From: Mucispirillum schaedleri
GTDB taxonomy: Bacteria; Chrysiogenota; Deferribacteres; Deferribacterales; Mucispirillaceae
Direction: 5' to 3'
Assembly (NCBI GenBank): GCA_949287985.1
Contig: CASEIN010000068.1
Location: 1 to 43,328, forward strand
DNA length: 43,328 bases
Below the pieces are notes generated by a model. That model was not told where the DNA came from. It searched no databases and worked only from the letters and a program-made list of their open reading frames with translations. Shown here one piece after another: positions 1-9,765 of this stretch (position 1 is the stretch's first letter; each line of letters begins with the position of its first letter). Position numbers and translations under genes: made by a program.

Positions 1-123
1 ATAAAAAAAATATTAAACTATTTTGTTTTTAATTATTCTATTAAAAAGAAGAAGAATATCAAAAAAATACTTTCGATTGAGGATTTTTTACCAAAAGATA
101 AGGACGATTTGATATGGGTATAA
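1..123 (+). CDS. Possible C-terminal end of a gene cut by the left edge
   Basis: Frame 1 is open from the first base to a TAA at 121-123, giving 40 residues. They are Lys/Ile-rich and end in an acidic, protein-like tail (DFLPKDKDDLIWV). I do not recognise the family. An open stretch this short is unremarkable in AT-rich DNA, so it may be chance; the non-repetitive acidic C-terminus is the only argument for a real gene end. The sequence left of the window is needed to decide. Confidence 0.3.
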   Translation: MKKILNYFVFNYSIKKKKNIKKILSIEDFLPKDKDDLIWV

Positions 124-153
124 AAAATGGGGTACCACCAGTGCTTTTATTTG

Positions 154-182
154 TTGACATTTATTTGAAAAAAATATATATA
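154..182 (+). promoter_or_regulatory. Sigma-70-type promoter for the 294-1043 gene
   Basis: A perfect -35 TTGACA at 154-159 is followed by a 17-nt spacer and a -10-like TATATA at 177-182. The start codon is about 110 nt downstream. The -10 lies in a TA-repeat run, so its exact register is uncertain. Confidence 0.6.
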
Positions 183-293
183 TATATCTTCCCATATTTA
201 ATTAATATGATATAAATTATTACGATATGTTGTCTTGTGTTAATTACAATTAAACACATATATTCATATCTGCTAGGTTTTAAGGAGTTTTTT

Positions 294-1043
294 ATGATGC
301 AGAGTAACAAATATATTGGGCAAGGTTATGTAATAGATTATCTCTTACAATATTTTTTAAAAGATAAACAGCTTCAAGTTATTAGCATTGATAATCAAAA
401 TAACACAGGAAAACTTAATTTCATTGTAAAAGCATTAGATAATGGTAAATCATTGGGGGTTCATGTTACTATTAATTCTGATGACAGCAAAATGGCTGCT
501 TTTGTTAAGCGTAAAGCTGATATGCTTTTAGCTGCTGATAAAGCACTTTATTTACATATTAATCTTACTCTTCATGAAAATGAAAAACTTGATGAAAACC
601 AGCTTATTTCTAATATACTAGATAATTCTTATATTGTTGTGAAAAATTCTATCAATGATATGGATGATACTGTTGCATACCAAGTATCTCCATATGGTAT
701 GGAAAAACAAGACTTAACTAGGATTATGTCATATATTACTGATTATAAAAACAGCCTTAATGACAGAGTTAAAAATATTGATGAACTTGAAGGTGACCCT
801 TTAGAAGCATCTATTGTTAGGATAAAAGGCAAGCTTATTGTTGTAGAATTAGAAAGCGGCTCAACACATGTTGGCGTTGTTGACTATGACGCTACAAACA
901 AAGAAGCTATTATAGAAGAAATGAATAATACTGAAACAAATATGTATGGCAGGCTTGAACATAATATTAGAGTGCTTGTTAAAATGGAGCCTAACAAAGA
1001 GCCGGGAAGACCTGACATGGCAAGGATTATTGCTTTAAGATAA
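294..1043 (+). CDS. Conserved-looking protein of unknown function, 249 aa
   Basis: I chose the ATG at 294 because AAGGAG at 282-287 lies 6 nt upstream; an in-frame GTG at 237 has no ribosome-binding site. The protein has no signal peptide or membrane segment and should be cytosolic. Roughly the first 150 residues are mixed alpha/beta and begin with a GQGYVIDYLLQYFL helix. The last 75 residues look like a compact beta-rich domain with alternating hydrophobics (KLIVVELESG, THVGVVDYD, NIRVLVKMEP). I do not recognise the family. It appears monocistronic: its own promoter lies upstream, and a degenerate two-hairpin repeat and a terminator lie downstream. Confidence 0.75.
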   Translation: MMQSNKYIGQGYVIDYLLQYFLKDKQLQVISIDNQNNTGKLNFIVKALDNGKSLGVHVTINSDDSKMAAFVKRKADMLLAADKALYLHINLTLHENEKLDENQLISNILDNSYIVVKNSINDMDDTVAYQVSPYGMEKQDLTRIMSYITDYKNSLNDRVKNIDELEGDPLEASIVRIKGKLIVVELESGSTHVGVVDYDATNKEAIIEEMNNTETNMYGRLEHNIRVLVKMEPNKEPGRPDMARIIALR

Positions 1044-1050
1044 TAATATA

Positions 1051-1160
1051 TTTTTTGCATGTCTATTAATACGCCTAATAATACTCACTGTTTTTTATTT
1101 GGCTTAATGTAAACTAAACTTATATACATGCTCCAAATTTATTTTAACAGATTAATTTCT
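1051..1160 (+). repeat. Degenerate copy of a two-hairpin intergenic element
   Basis: This stretch aligns almost end to end with 17351-17460. Shared blocks include GCCTAATAAT, AACTAAACTT, GCTCCAA and AACAGATTAAT in the same order and spacing. Here the first stem is GCCTAATAA (1073-1081) against TTATTTGGC (1095-1103) with one mismatch, and the second stem is largely decayed. Both copies sit just downstream of a plus-strand gene and upstream of a GC-rich hairpin. Confidence 0.65.
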
Positions 1161-1223
1161 AATTTAACTAACATCTATTATATTGTATGTAAAGATAATA
1201 ATTTATGTTTTTGATAATTTAAG

Positions 1224-1251
1224 GGCAGCTTGAAAATGCTGCACTTTTTTT
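1224..1251 (+). terminator. Rho-independent terminator
   Basis: GCAGC (1225-1229) and GCTGC (1238-1242) form a stem with an 8-nt loop, followed closely by seven T at 1245-1251. It lies about 180 nt after the stop codon of the 294-1043 gene, beyond the repeat element. Confidence 0.65.
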
Positions 1252-1309
1252 AACTGATTTATGTTATATATATTTTGATTAATAAGATTAGATTATCTAA
1301 TTTTACTTT

Positions 1310-1633
1310 CTAAGCAGCTTTTATAGACAGGCTTCCATTATTTTCTTCAATATTTATAACAACGCCATATTTTGCAAAAAATAATTTCCAGCGTTTTAGT
1401 TTCTGGCTTCCTGCACCATAATACTCTTCATAATGGATTCTTGCTATATTTGATATGCTGTCAAAATTGCCATTTTCTTCATAACATTTTCTTGAAAGTT
1501 CTTCAAAATAAACTTTTTGGAATGTGCTGTTTGCAGGCACTGAAATATTATTATAGTTAAGTTTACTATTACTACTATCTGCAATTGAGTTTGCAGGCTC
1601 TACTGTCGCAATATATGGTATAAACAGTTCCAT
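1310..1633 (-). CDS. Small protein of unknown function, 107 aa
   Basis: The chosen start is the ATG at 1633, because GGAGG lies six bases upstream of it on the minus strand. An in-frame ATG nine codons further upstream has no ribosome-binding site. The protein starts MELFIPYIATVEPANSI and has a central Ser/Asn-rich linker. Its C-terminal half is basic and aromatic (GSQKLKRWKLFFAKYGVVINIEE) and resembles a small helical domain. There is no signal peptide. It lies 88 bp downstream of the lipoprotein at 1722-2582 on the same strand and could be co-transcribed. No family is recognised. Confidence 0.55.
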   Translation of the reverse strand: MELFIPYIATVEPANSIADSSNSKLNYNNISVPANSTFQKVYFEELSRKCYEENGNFDSISNIARIHYEEYYGAGSQKLKRWKLFFAKYGVVINIEENNGSLSIKAA

Positions 1634-1721
1634 TTTATGCCTCCATGCATTAAATAACATATGCGTCCATGCATATTTCCTACTAATACATATATCGGCA
1701 TTATTTAAAATATATTTAGCT

Positions 1722-2582
1722 TTATTTACTCATGCAGGTATAATTATCATCATGACCAAGCCCAAAGCCTTGTGCTGTAAAGCTTACCTTTTTCACCCCT
1801 TCAAAATAATCAGCCTTTATATCAAGCTTCATTTCTGTTTCACCTTTACAGTCAAACTTACCAATTTTACCTAACAGCTGCACAAAACCAGTGCATTTTT
1901 GGTTATTACTGTGAAAGCATTCATAAGAATAATAAAACCCATTAACTGCACCGTTAGCACTATACCTGTATCCATTTTTTGCAGGCTTATCAATATCTAT
2001 GGTAAAATAATATATCTCATTTATATTTTTAAAATAATGGCTGGTGTCGGATATTTGCATGGTAATATTATCATCTATATTTTTTTCGCACTGGGCAGCA
2101 TAATCTGTTGAATTACCCATTACATTTATAACAGTTGCTCCACCATTATCTGCCTGTAATTTAACTTGAGAAAAAACCTGCCCACTGCACGATGGTTTAT
2201 ATGTAAATGTAGACATACAGTTATTAGATGGTAAACCAGTATGGCAAGATGTAATAACTTCTAAATTATTTGACTGAGCAGAAACTACTTCAAATATCGA
2301 TGCCTGTTTTACAGATACTGGAGATAATGCACCATTTACAAGTGTTGTTGTTTTATTGGAAGTCAATTCCACTGTTGGAAAACTTGGGTTTGTAATATCA
2401 TTACCTGTAACATATATTCCTGATGCTGGCTTTTCCACAATATCACCTACAAGTATTGGTGAATTATAAAGACCAGAACCGAAATTATTGTTATTGTTGC
2501 TGCTGTTATCACTGTTATTTGGCATCTCGCCACAAGATACTAAAAACAGCATAACAAAAACCATAAATATCTTTTCTTTCAT
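1722..2582 (-). CDS. Predicted lipoprotein of unknown function, 286 aa
   Basis: The N-terminus is a clear type II signal peptide: a short basic start, a hydrophobic stretch and a lipobox LVSC with the acylated cysteine at residue 17. An Asn/Ser-rich linker (residues 20-35) follows, as in surface-tethered lipoproteins. The mature part is polar and beta-rich and has eight cysteines after the lipobox, four of them as two close pairs (SCHTGLPSNNC, ECFHSNNQKC), so disulfides in the periplasm or at the surface are likely. I do not recognise the fold. It is divergent from msrAB, with 122 bp between the two starts. Confidence 0.7.
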   Translation of the reverse strand: MKEKIFMVFVMLFLVSCGEMPNNSDNSSNNNNNFGSGLYNSPILVGDIVEKPASGIYVTGNDITNPSFPTVELTSNKTTTLVNGALSPVSVKQASIFEVVSAQSNNLEVITSCHTGLPSNNCMSTFTYKPSCSGQVFSQVKLQADNGGATVINVMGNSTDYAAQCEKNIDDNITMQISDTSHYFKNINEIYYFTIDIDKPAKNGYRYSANGAVNGFYYSYECFHSNNQKCTGFVQLLGKIGKFDCKGETEMKLDIKADYFEGVKKVSFTAQGFGLGHDDNYTCMSK

Positions 2583-2704
2583 ATTATCTCAAAAATAATA
2601 ATAATTACTATTATTATGTATAAATTATGTAGAATATTTCTAAATATATTTAACTAACCTTTCTAATAGTATATAAAATATAAAAATAAAGCAAGGAGGT
2701 ATTT

Positions 2705-3853
2705 ATGAAAAAGTTAATAATACTTGTTGTTGCTGTCCTTGTAGTAGTGGTTGCTGTTTTATTTAGTCAGAGAGAAACTATGGCAAAGAAAAATGATATA
2801 ACAAATATAAATATGCCTTCAAATGTGGCAGAATTACAAGCAAATGCACCTAAAGGATACAGTGAGATATATTTAGCAGGTGGCTGTTTTTGGGGTGTAG
2901 AAAAATACTTTTCATTAATTAACGGTGTTATTTCTACTGATGTAGGCTATGCCAATGGTAATACTTCAAATCCAACGTATGAAGAAGTGGTATATAATAA
3001 TACTAACCATGCAGAAACAGTTCATATTGTTTATGATGAAAATATTATAAGCCTGCCATTTATTTTAGATATGTATTATAAGGTTATTGACCCTACTTCT
3101 GTAGATAAGCAGGGTAATGATAGGGGAAGGCAGTATAGAACTGGTATATATTATGTAAATGACAGCCAAAAACAAATTGCTGAAAAATCATTAGCAGAGT
3201 TGGCAGAAAAATATAAAGGTGAAAAAATTGCAATAGAGCTTTTACCTATTACAAATTACTATAAGGCAGAAGAATATCATCAGAAATATCTTGAGAAAAA
3301 ACCATTTGGTTACTGCCATATAGGGAATGATAAATTTGAAGAAGCAAAAAAAGCAGTTGATAGAGATTTACATAATGCCAGTGCAAATATTGATGTAAAT
3401 ACTGCTAAAAAAGAATATAAGCAAATGTCTGATAATGAATTAAAAGAAAAATTAACAGATATGCAGTATAAGGTTACACAAAAAAATGGAACAGAGCCTC
3501 CATTTAGAAACGAATACTGGGATAATAAAAGAAAAGGTATATATGTTGATATTACAACTGGCGAGCCACTTTTTTCATCAAAAGATAAATATGATTCAGG
3601 CTCTGGCTGGCCAAGTTTTACAAAACCAATAGATGGCACTAATTTAACAGAAAATACTGATACAAGCCATGGTATGGTTAGAACTGAAGTTAGAAGTAAA
3701 TCTGGTGATGCGCATTTAGGGCATTTATTTAATGATGGACCAAGAGATAAAGGCGGTATGCGTTACTGTATAAATAGTGCATCGCTTAGATTTATACCAA
3801 AAGAAGATATGGTAAAAGAAGGCTACGGCCATTTGATACATTTAGTAGATTAG
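2705..3853 (+). CDS. msrAB: Bifunctional peptide methionine sulfoxide reductase MsrA-MsrB, membrane-anchored
   Basis: The protein reduces methionine sulfoxide in proteins: MsrA acts on the S form and MsrB on the R form. Residues 1-20 are a hydrophobic signal anchor, so it acts outside the cytoplasm. The MsrA domain (about 53-210) has the GCFWG motif with catalytic Cys61 and a likely resolving Cys204 (FGYCHIG). The MsrB domain (about 240-382) has [18 protein letters not shown] and catalytic Cys355 in RYCINS. The two CxxC zinc pairs of many MsrB proteins are absent, as is common in fused enzymes. AAGGAGGT at 2693-2700 sets the start. A strong palindromic terminator follows. It has no apparent operon partner; the electron donor (a thioredoxin-like or CcdA-like system) is not nearby. 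Confidence 0.95.
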   Translation: MKKLIILVVAVLVVVVAVLFSQRETMAKKNDITNINMPSNVAELQANAPKGYSEIYLAGGCFWGVEKYFSLINGVISTDVGYANGNTSNPTYEEVVYNNTNHAETVHIVYDENIISLPFILDMYYKVIDPTSVDKQGNDRGRQYRTGIYYVNDSQKQIAEKSLAELAEKYKGEKIAIELLPITNYYKAEEYHQKYLEKKPFGYCHIGNDKFEEAKKAVDRDLHNASANIDVNTAKKEYKQMSDNELKEKLTDMQYKVTQKNGTEPPFRNEYWDNKRKGIYVDITTGEPLFSSKDKYDSGSGWPSFTKPIDGTNLTENTDTSHGMVRTEVRSKSGDAHLGHLFNDGPRDKGGMRYCINSASLRFIPKEDMVKEGYGHLIHLVD

Positions 3854-3879
3854 TAGTATATTTCTCATACCTCTCCTCA

Positions 3880-3916
3880 AAAAACCCCTTTTATAATTTT
3901 TATAAAAGGGGTTTTT
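3880..3916. terminator. Bidirectional intrinsic terminator
   Basis: Perfect 16-bp inverted repeat: arms 3880-3895 and 3901-3916 with a 5-nt loop and a CCCC/GGGG core. A and T runs on either side give a U tract on both strands. It lies between the convergent msrAB and chemoreceptor genes. Confidence 0.9.
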
Positions 3917-3939
3917 AAATATGTAAAAGAATAAATGCT

Positions 3940-5940
3940 TTATTCAACTTTAAACTGGTTTAAAATACTTTCTAAACTTGATGTTTTTGTCTGTAAATGT
4001 TCTATGGTGCTTGCAACCTCTGTAATAGCAATATTTGATTCTGATATACTTGCATTAATACTGCTGGCATTTGATGTTACATCTTGAATGGAAGCATTTT
4101 GCTCATCAACCATTGTTGTAATATTAACAATGTCATTATTAGCATTATTAATACCTTCTACAACATCTTTAAAGCCTGATAATGTTTTTTCCACTTTATT
4201 TGAGCCAGAGTCAATGGATTTTGATGTGGTTTCCATATTTTTCGCAGCACTCTCACTTTCCTGTTGGAAAGATGTAATAATGGTTGATATTTCATTAGTA
4301 GCAGTAGATGTTCTTTCAGCTAATTTTCTAACCTCATCTGCAACTACTGCAAAGCCTCTACCTGCCTCCCCAGCTCTTGCTGCCTCAATTGCTGCATTTA
4401 ATGCAAGCAGATTGGTTTGGTCTGCAATATCATTAATAACCGTTAAAATTCTACCAATATCTTCAGAACTTTCAGCAAGTGTTGTAATAGTTTTTGCAAG
4501 GTTATTTGTATTTTCACTAATTAACTTCATTTCCCGCCTAATACTTGCAAGAGATACTGCTCCATCTTGAGTTAAACTTGTAGTATTTTGCAGCCTGCCA
4601 GAACTTTGTGTTAAGCTGTTAGATACCTGCTCACTAAGTGATGATAAGTTTATCATATTCATAGAAATATCTGCCATTTGGTCAGTTTGCGAACTAAATG
4701 TGGACTGCAATTCTTCTGCCACTGAAGCAAGCTGATTACTACCAGATGTTACTTCATGAGATACCTGCTGCACTTCTTTTATAATGTGCTGAACATTACT
4801 GATAAATGTATTAATATAACCTGCTAAAAGTCCAAACTCATCTTTTGTTTTAGCATCAACTCTTTTTGTTAAATCCCCATCTCCCTCTGTTAAATTTTTA
4901 ATTAAGAATATAAATTTATTTAATGGACGGACAATATCAATAATCATAAATAAAACAATAGCAAGTGCTACAAAAGAGCCTACAACCATTGATATGAAAA
5001 TTAAAACAAATATTTGATTAGATGTATTTACAATGCTTTTACTTGCATTTACCATTAAATCTGAAGCCATACTATTAATAGAGCTAATATAATCTGCAAT
5101 GCTGATAGAAGCTGCAGCTTCTTCTTTTTTTGCTTTATTCATAAGACTTATTTCATTATATATTTCCCCAATTAATTTATTCATACGGTTTGTTTCATCT
5201 AATGCCTTTTTTGCAAGTTCTTTTGTTGCAGCCACCTTGGTGCCATTATGCAGCCTATCTACAGTATTTCTAATAGCTGTCAGATTTTTTATTATCTGCT
5301 CTTTATTTGTATCATCAGAAATATATATACTTCTATTTACTTCTGTAATAGTATTTTTCATGCCGTCAATAACACCAACCATATCTTGAACACGCTTGAT
5401 TCTTCTTTCAAGCTCAGCATTTTGTGATGTTAATATATTATTATATATGGAATTTAAGAAATTAGTAGATGCAGTAACAAAAGAGTTTAAACTAGTATTA
5501 AGCTGTAATTGAACTTTATTTAACTGTGCCTGCTGTCTTACTAATGAAATAGAAGCACTGTTAAAAGTTTGCAGCTGTGCTTCAAAATCCACCAGTGTTA
5601 GAGCAATCATCTCAGCCCTAACATCATCAGAAACAAGTATTTTTAAATTATTAAAATGTTCTGTTAACACATTTAACTGCAGCTCATATTCTTTAACCTT
5701 TTCTTCTACCGGATTATTCATAGCTTCATTAAAAAGGTCAGATGCATCAGAAAAGTTATTATTGATTAAAATTGCTTGAGCAATAATTGGCGCATAATAT
5801 TCTTCGCTTTCTTTAGCTGCACTTTGCAGCATATAAATACCTATAATTGAAACAAAAGCTAGAAAAGAAGTTGAAATAACTAATGCTGTTGCATTAATTA
5901 TTATTTTAGTTTTAAGTTTTAAATTGGAAAGCCTATTCAT
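3940..5940 (-). CDS. Methyl-accepting chemotaxis protein, 666 aa
   Basis: Transmembrane chemoreceptor that controls CheA/CheW activity. TM1 is about residues 13-38, followed by a large helical periplasmic sensor region (39-308) and TM2 (309-336). A HAMP domain starts at RPLNKF (338), then comes the long cytoplasmic coiled coil. The conserved tip is at 504-545 ([19 protein letters not shown], then [16 protein letters not shown]). The sensor region is predicted all-helical, resembling four-helix-bundle ligand domains, but I cannot name the ligand. There is no C-terminal NWETF-type pentapeptide for CheR/CheB docking. AGGAGGGGG precedes the ATG. The gene ends next to the terminator shared with msrAB. 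Confidence 0.95.
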   Translation of the reverse strand: MNRLSNLKLKTKIIINATALVISTSFLAFVSIIGIYMLQSAAKESEEYYAPIIAQAILINNNFSDASDLFNEAMNNPVEEKVKEYELQLNVLTEHFNNLKILVSDDVRAEMIALTLVDFEAQLQTFNSASISLVRQQAQLNKVQLQLNTSLNSFVTASTNFLNSIYNNILTSQNAELERRIKRVQDMVGVIDGMKNTITEVNRSIYISDDTNKEQIIKNLTAIRNTVDRLHNGTKVAATKELAKKALDETNRMNKLIGEIYNEISLMNKAKKEEAAASISIADYISSINSMASDLMVNASKSIVNTSNQIFVLIFISMVVGSFVALAIVLFMIIDIVRPLNKFIFLIKNLTEGDGDLTKRVDAKTKDEFGLLAGYINTFISNVQHIIKEVQQVSHEVTSGSNQLASVAEELQSTFSSQTDQMADISMNMINLSSLSEQVSNSLTQSSGRLQNTTSLTQDGAVSLASIRREMKLISENTNNLAKTITTLAESSEDIGRILTVINDIADQTNLLALNAAIEAARAGEAGRGFAVVADEVRKLAERTSTATNEISTIITSFQQESESAAKNMETTSKSIDSGSNKVEKTLSGFKDVVEGINNANNDIVNITTMVDEQNASIQDVTSNASSINASISESNIAITEVASTIEHLQTKTSSLESILNQFKVE

Positions 5941-5990
5941 TAAACACCCCCTCCTTTGATAATGGATACGGCTGTTAACTACAAACTACA

Positions 5991-6395
5991 CTAAAACTCC
6001 ACCTTAAGCCCACTATCAGCATCGGATAACATTCCACGTTCAACATCTATATAAAACACTTCCACAACGCTGTCATCTTGAGATTTCTTTTTATAAAATT
6101 TTTCCATAATATCAGAATTTTCTCTTACATGAGCAATTAATTCTCTATCTTTTTCAAAAACTGCTTTTCCTGTAATACGAATCCATCTGCTTAAAGTAAC
6201 TGCACATAATTCCACATTATTATCATGCATTAATTCTTTGTATACAAGTTTATCTTTCGTAACTGCAAACCACAATTTATCCATGTAAATACCTAAAATA
6301 ATCATTGGACGAATTTTTGGTAAACCATCTTCACCAACATTTGCAAGCATTAACACTGGGTTATGCTCTAAAAATTCTCTTACTTCACTATCCAC
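5991..6395 (-). CDS. Pyridoxamine 5'-phosphate oxidase-like flavin-binding split-barrel protein
   Basis: 134 residues with the small PNPOx-like fold. Signs are an N-terminal helix (SEVREFLEHNP), LMLANVGEDGLPKIRPM, which is the usual first strand pair with G-P-RPM spacing, LWFAVTKDKLVYKEL, and IRITGKAVFEKDRELI. Members bind FMN or F420 and serve as oxidoreductases or flavin carriers; the substrate cannot be read from sequence. The start is GTG at 6395, supported by GGAG eight bases upstream. It is cytosolic and lies 50 bp upstream of the 3940-5940 chemoreceptor on the same strand, so the two may share a transcript. Confidence 0.8.
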   Translation of the reverse strand: MDSEVREFLEHNPVLMLANVGEDGLPKIRPMIILGIYMDKLWFAVTKDKLVYKELMHDNNVELCAVTLSRWIRITGKAVFEKDRELIAHVRENSDIMEKFYKKKSQDDSVVEVFYIDVERGMLSDADSGLKVEF

Positions 6396-6534
6396 TTGAA
6401 CTACTCCATATATTATAACATTTTTATATTTTAAATATAAATTTAAAATATCCTACTAATTATAATACAAAAAATAGTATTCTTTCAAGCCAAATTTTAT
6501 TTTAGATATACTTTAATATAATAATATGAAACTA

Positions 6535-6562
6535 CCTGTATTAGTTATAAAACTAATACAGG
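6535..6562 (-). terminator. Hairpin terminator downstream of the NIT chemoreceptor
   Basis: Perfect 12-bp inverted repeat, CCTGTATTAGTT at 6535-6546 and its complement at 6551-6562, with a 4-nt loop. It lies 10 bp past the stop codon of the 6573-8618 gene. The U tract after it is poor (TAGTTTC), so it may be an inefficient terminator or a 3'-end stabilising hairpin. Confidence 0.6.
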
Positions 6563-6572
6563 CTTTATATGA

Positions 6573-8618
6573 CTAATCTAATTTAAATACAGATAATGCA
6601 TTTTTAAGCTGTGTAACATGGTCTTCAATTTCATCTGCATAGGAATGCATACTTGCCATTTGATTAGCAATTTCTGCAATAGCTCCATTGATTTGCCCAA
6701 GACCTTCTATCATTTCTTTAGATTTTCCATCAATATTTCTAGAACTTGTCATAGAGTGTTCTGCCACACTAGCTACTTCTTTCATACTTTCTGTTAATTC
6801 AGTAGCTGTTCTTCTAACAACATCTGCAGTTTCAACCATTTTATAGATTTCTTCAGAATTTGCAGTAATTGTTCTACTTGCTTTTACAATACCTTGTAAT
6901 ACGCCGTTAATTGTATTATTTATCTGCCCTAAAGAATCTTGAGTTTTCTCTGCTAATTTTCTAACTTCATCTGCAACCACTGCAAACCCTCTACCATGTT
7001 CACCTGCACGAGCAGCCTCAATTGCTGCATTTAATGCAAGTAAGTTAGTTTGGTCTGCAATTTCAGAAATTACAGTTAATACATTTTTAATATCTTCTGC
7101 TTCTCTTACAAGCTCATTAATACCACTTGCAATTTCTTCCTCTGCCTTACTTTCCTTTTCTACTTCCTGGCTTAATTCAACAATAAGACGCTGCATAGTT
7201 TCAAGTTCATTATGGGCAACATTCATTAAATCCATTGTTTTTTGTGATTCAGAAATATTATCTTCTGAAATACTACCGATTTCTGAACCTATTGCAATAT
7301 TGCTGTGGGCTAAATGCTCACTGCCTGAAAGTGTGCTTGTAACGCTGTTTGACGCTTCCACCAGTTTAACAGCAATACGCATGTTTGCTTCACTTTGGTT
7401 TTGTAATTGAAACATGATTTCTTTAATAGAATGAACAAATAAATTAATGGAAATAGCAATTTTACCAATCTCATCTTTTGATACTAAATCAATATCTCTA
7501 GATAAATCCTTATCTTCTGCTAATTCTGATAAATATTTTTTAATTTTATCTATTCTAATAATCAAGTCTGAAGCAATAATAATTGCAAATATAATATTAA
7601 AAATCATTCCAAGAAAAAAGAATGCAATAATATATGTAAGCTTTAATTTAGCATTTGCAATATTAGCCTGAAGTATATCGTTTACAAGTTCTGCAATAAC
7701 TATTTCAGTAATCTGCAGGTTATCTATATGTGTAGTAATATCTGCAAACCACTGGTCTGCTGTAATATTAAATGTTCCACCAATAATATTATCTATTATA
7801 TCCTTTCTATGTTGAGCAATTAATGCAGTAGAATCTTTCATTGTAACTTCATAGTTTTCAATAATTTCCTTTACTTTTGGGTGATGTTTTGGAAGCTGAC
7901 CAAAAAATGTCTGCAAGTATACTTCCTGTTTTGCAATTACTGATATAAATGCCCTAAAAGCATCTTCATTTAACTCTTTAGAGCGAAGTATAACATTACC
8001 ATTTGCCCTTTCAAGCCCAGCATTTTCTTTTGCATACATAAAACTTGTGTAACCACTTAATATTTTGGTAATATTATTATCAGGGCTGATATTTGATGCA
8101 ATAAGAACAGAATCTATTAATGTAGAAATAGTTTTTGTGTAATATGCAATAACATCTTTACTATTTAATTGGAAAGCATCAGCTTTTTGCCTAATAGTTG
8201 GTAATTCAGTAAGAAGTTTTACTGCATCTTCTATTTGTTTAACGTATGCAGGGTCATATTTCTTTATATTATTTTCATGTAGAACTTCCTTAAATTTTGC
8301 AATAACCTCATCAGTGCTTGCACGCTGTTCATCAATTTGAACTTTTGAATCTGGAGAACGGTCTGCCATATAACCTGCTGTGCGGCCACGCTCAATTTGT
8401 AACTGGTGAGAAACATTTGATACTTCAACTGATAATTTTATCATACCAGTTAATTCAGTATTGGCACTTAAATAATTATTTGTATCATAAAAAATAAACG
8501 AGAAAAATGCAATTATACCAATTGCTGGTAAGAAAAACAAAAGGAATATTTTAACCTTAATGCTAATACTACGGACAAGTGAGAAGAACCAACCAAATAA
8601 CTTATGAAATATTTTCAT
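6573..8618 (-). CDS. Methyl-accepting chemotaxis protein with NIT-type sensor domain, 681 aa
   Basis: Chemoreceptor with TM1 at about 22-45, an extracytoplasmic sensor at about 60-320, TM2 at about 325-352, HAMP at about 353-405 and a signalling domain with its tip at 518-559 ([19 protein letters not shown]). The sensor carries the two hallmarks of the NIT (nitrate/nitrite-sensing type) domain: [12 protein letters not shown] near residue 74 and [12 protein letters not shown] near 197. A role in nitrate or nitrite taxis follows from the family name and would need testing. The start ATG at 8618 is preceded by GGAGG. The N-terminal coding and upstream sequences are duplicated at 8931-9421. Confidence 0.95.
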   Translation of the reverse strand: MKIFHKLFGWFFSLVRSISIKVKIFLLFFLPAIGIIAFFSFIFYDTNNYLSANTELTGMIKLSVEVSNVSHQLQIERGRTAGYMADRSPDSKVQIDEQRASTDEVIAKFKEVLHENNIKKYDPAYVKQIEDAVKLLTELPTIRQKADAFQLNSKDVIAYYTKTISTLIDSVLIASNISPDNNITKILSGYTSFMYAKENAGLERANGNVILRSKELNEDAFRAFISVIAKQEVYLQTFFGQLPKHHPKVKEIIENYEVTMKDSTALIAQHRKDIIDNIIGGTFNITADQWFADITTHIDNLQITEIVIAELVNDILQANIANAKLKLTYIIAFFFLGMIFNIIFAIIIASDLIIRIDKIKKYLSELAEDKDLSRDIDLVSKDEIGKIAISINLFVHSIKEIMFQLQNQSEANMRIAVKLVEASNSVTSTLSGSEHLAHSNIAIGSEIGSISEDNISESQKTMDLMNVAHNELETMQRLIVELSQEVEKESKAEEEIASGINELVREAEDIKNVLTVISEIADQTNLLALNAAIEAARAGEHGRGFAVVADEVRKLAEKTQDSLGQINNTINGVLQGIVKASRTITANSEEIYKMVETADVVRRTATELTESMKEVASVAEHSMTSSRNIDGKSKEMIEGLGQINGAIAEIANQMASMHSYADEIEDHVTQLKNALSVFKLD

Positions 8619-8930
8619 ATGCCCTCCTATACTTTACTAGGATATAATAACATATTTTTAAAATATGTCTATATATTTTTTATTTTATAAAATTGTTTTA
8701 TTAAATAATAAATCAATTTTTACTTTTATATTAATAAGTTAAAAGTATATTTTTTTTTAAAGCATATATCTTCAATTATTTTCTCTTATATTTGTCAAGT
8801 TTTAGTTTACTTTTAAAACACCTTATTAATACATAGTTAAATTAATTATAAATAAAAAATTAATTTTTACATTCCACTATATATCAAATGGTTTACAATA
8901 AACTTTTCAAATATCAATTAAAAAATAATA
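8619..8930 (-). promoter_or_regulatory. Intergenic leader of the NIT chemoreceptor; first copy of a duplicated upstream region
   Basis: No gene is seen. The part nearest the gene (8619 to about 8800) is repeated upstream of the decayed copy at 9237-9421. Shared blocks in order are TATAATAACATATT, ATGTCTATA, TTTTTTATTTTATAAAA and, 175-177 bp upstream of each ATG, TATATTTGTCAAG (8788-8800). On the minus strand the last block reads CTTGACAAATATA, a -35-like hexamer. No convincing -10 lies 16-18 nt further on, so its role is open. Confidence 0.55.
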
Positions 8931-9236
8931 TTATATAAAAGCATATCTTAAAGCATACATACTGCTGTAATTTGTATGAACTGCAACTTTTTTATATGCT
9001 AAAAAAATATGTTTTATATAAATTTTATGCTTAATAAAACTTATAAATCTTATTTTTAAATGAAAAACAGCACCTGCAAAATAAATATTACTACAATTAA
9101 TATGATTATTTAATTTTTCTAATATATGGATAATAATATTACTATATATTGATATTAAACATAATACTTTATTTTGAATACATACTAAACGGACAATAGA
9201 AAAAAACCTGCTCAATACTTTGTTACAGAATTTCAT
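8931..9236 (-). pseudogene. Decayed duplicate of the NIT chemoreceptor 5' end
   Basis: The open frame has 101 codons, but only the first 30 or so resemble a known protein. MKFCNKVLSRFFSIVRLVCIQ aligns with [21 protein letters not shown] of the adjacent MCP at 6573-8618, including the FFS-VR core. The upstream DNA is also shared for about 185 bp at identical distance from the ATG. The rest of the frame (basic, aromatic, Cys-containing) matches neither the sensor nor the signalling domain. HAMP and tip sequences are absent. I read it as a tandem duplicate truncated and drifting, not as a functional receptor. A small basic membrane-associated protein could still be expressed from it. Confidence 0.65.
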
Positions 9237-9765
9237 AAAGCCCCCTAAACCTAATAAACTATAATAACATATTAAAAAAAAATGTCTATACCTTTTTTAT
9301 TTTATAAAAATGTTTTATTTTTATGAAATTAAAAATTAACTTGTATATAAATATTTTACACATGTATATGAATATATTTATTTACATTTTGCTTTAACTA
9401 TGCCTTTATATTTGTCAAGGTTTTTAAAATTTAGTATGTTTAAAATTTTTATGGTTAGTAAAATATTTTAGAGTTTATATATTATATTAGATATCATCTT
9501 AAAGATTGTATGTTAAATGCATAAAATGACTAACAAGAATTAAAAAGATTAATTTGTTCCATTAATATACATGCTAAACATTTATTATAATCACTTTTAT
9601 ATAGCTGTTTTGTAGTATTTATATAATAAGATAATTAATAAAAAGCATATATTAAAATTTTTTAAGTTTGCTATTCTATCTATAATCTAAACTATAAAGC
9701 TGTATTTGCATACAGCTTTAATGCAAAACTATTTTTAAAACTGCACAATTTTTATTGTAATAAAA
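9237..9765. other. 529-bp AT-rich intergenic region
   Basis: No gene or RNA is recognised. The first 185 bp (9237-9421) repeats the upstream region of the NIT chemoreceptor, including TATATTTGTCAAG at 9408-9420. The remainder is featureless AT-rich DNA apart from the hairpin at 9696-9719. It probably represents debris of a degraded receptor gene. Confidence 0.5.
9696..9719 (-). terminator. Possible terminator hairpin
   Basis: Perfect 10-bp stem (AAAGCTGTAT / ATACAGCTTT, 4-nt loop), 46 bp beyond the stop codon of the 9766-10836 gene on the minus strand. No proper U tract follows, so termination is only inferred from position. Confidence 0.4.

Noticed and set aside
1-123. Left-edge frame as part of an insertion sequence
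   Set aside because: No transposase motif or inverted repeat seen.
237-293. In-frame GTG start extending the 294-1043 protein by 19 residues
   Set aside because: No ribosome-binding site precedes it, whereas the ATG at 294 has AAGGAG at the right distance.
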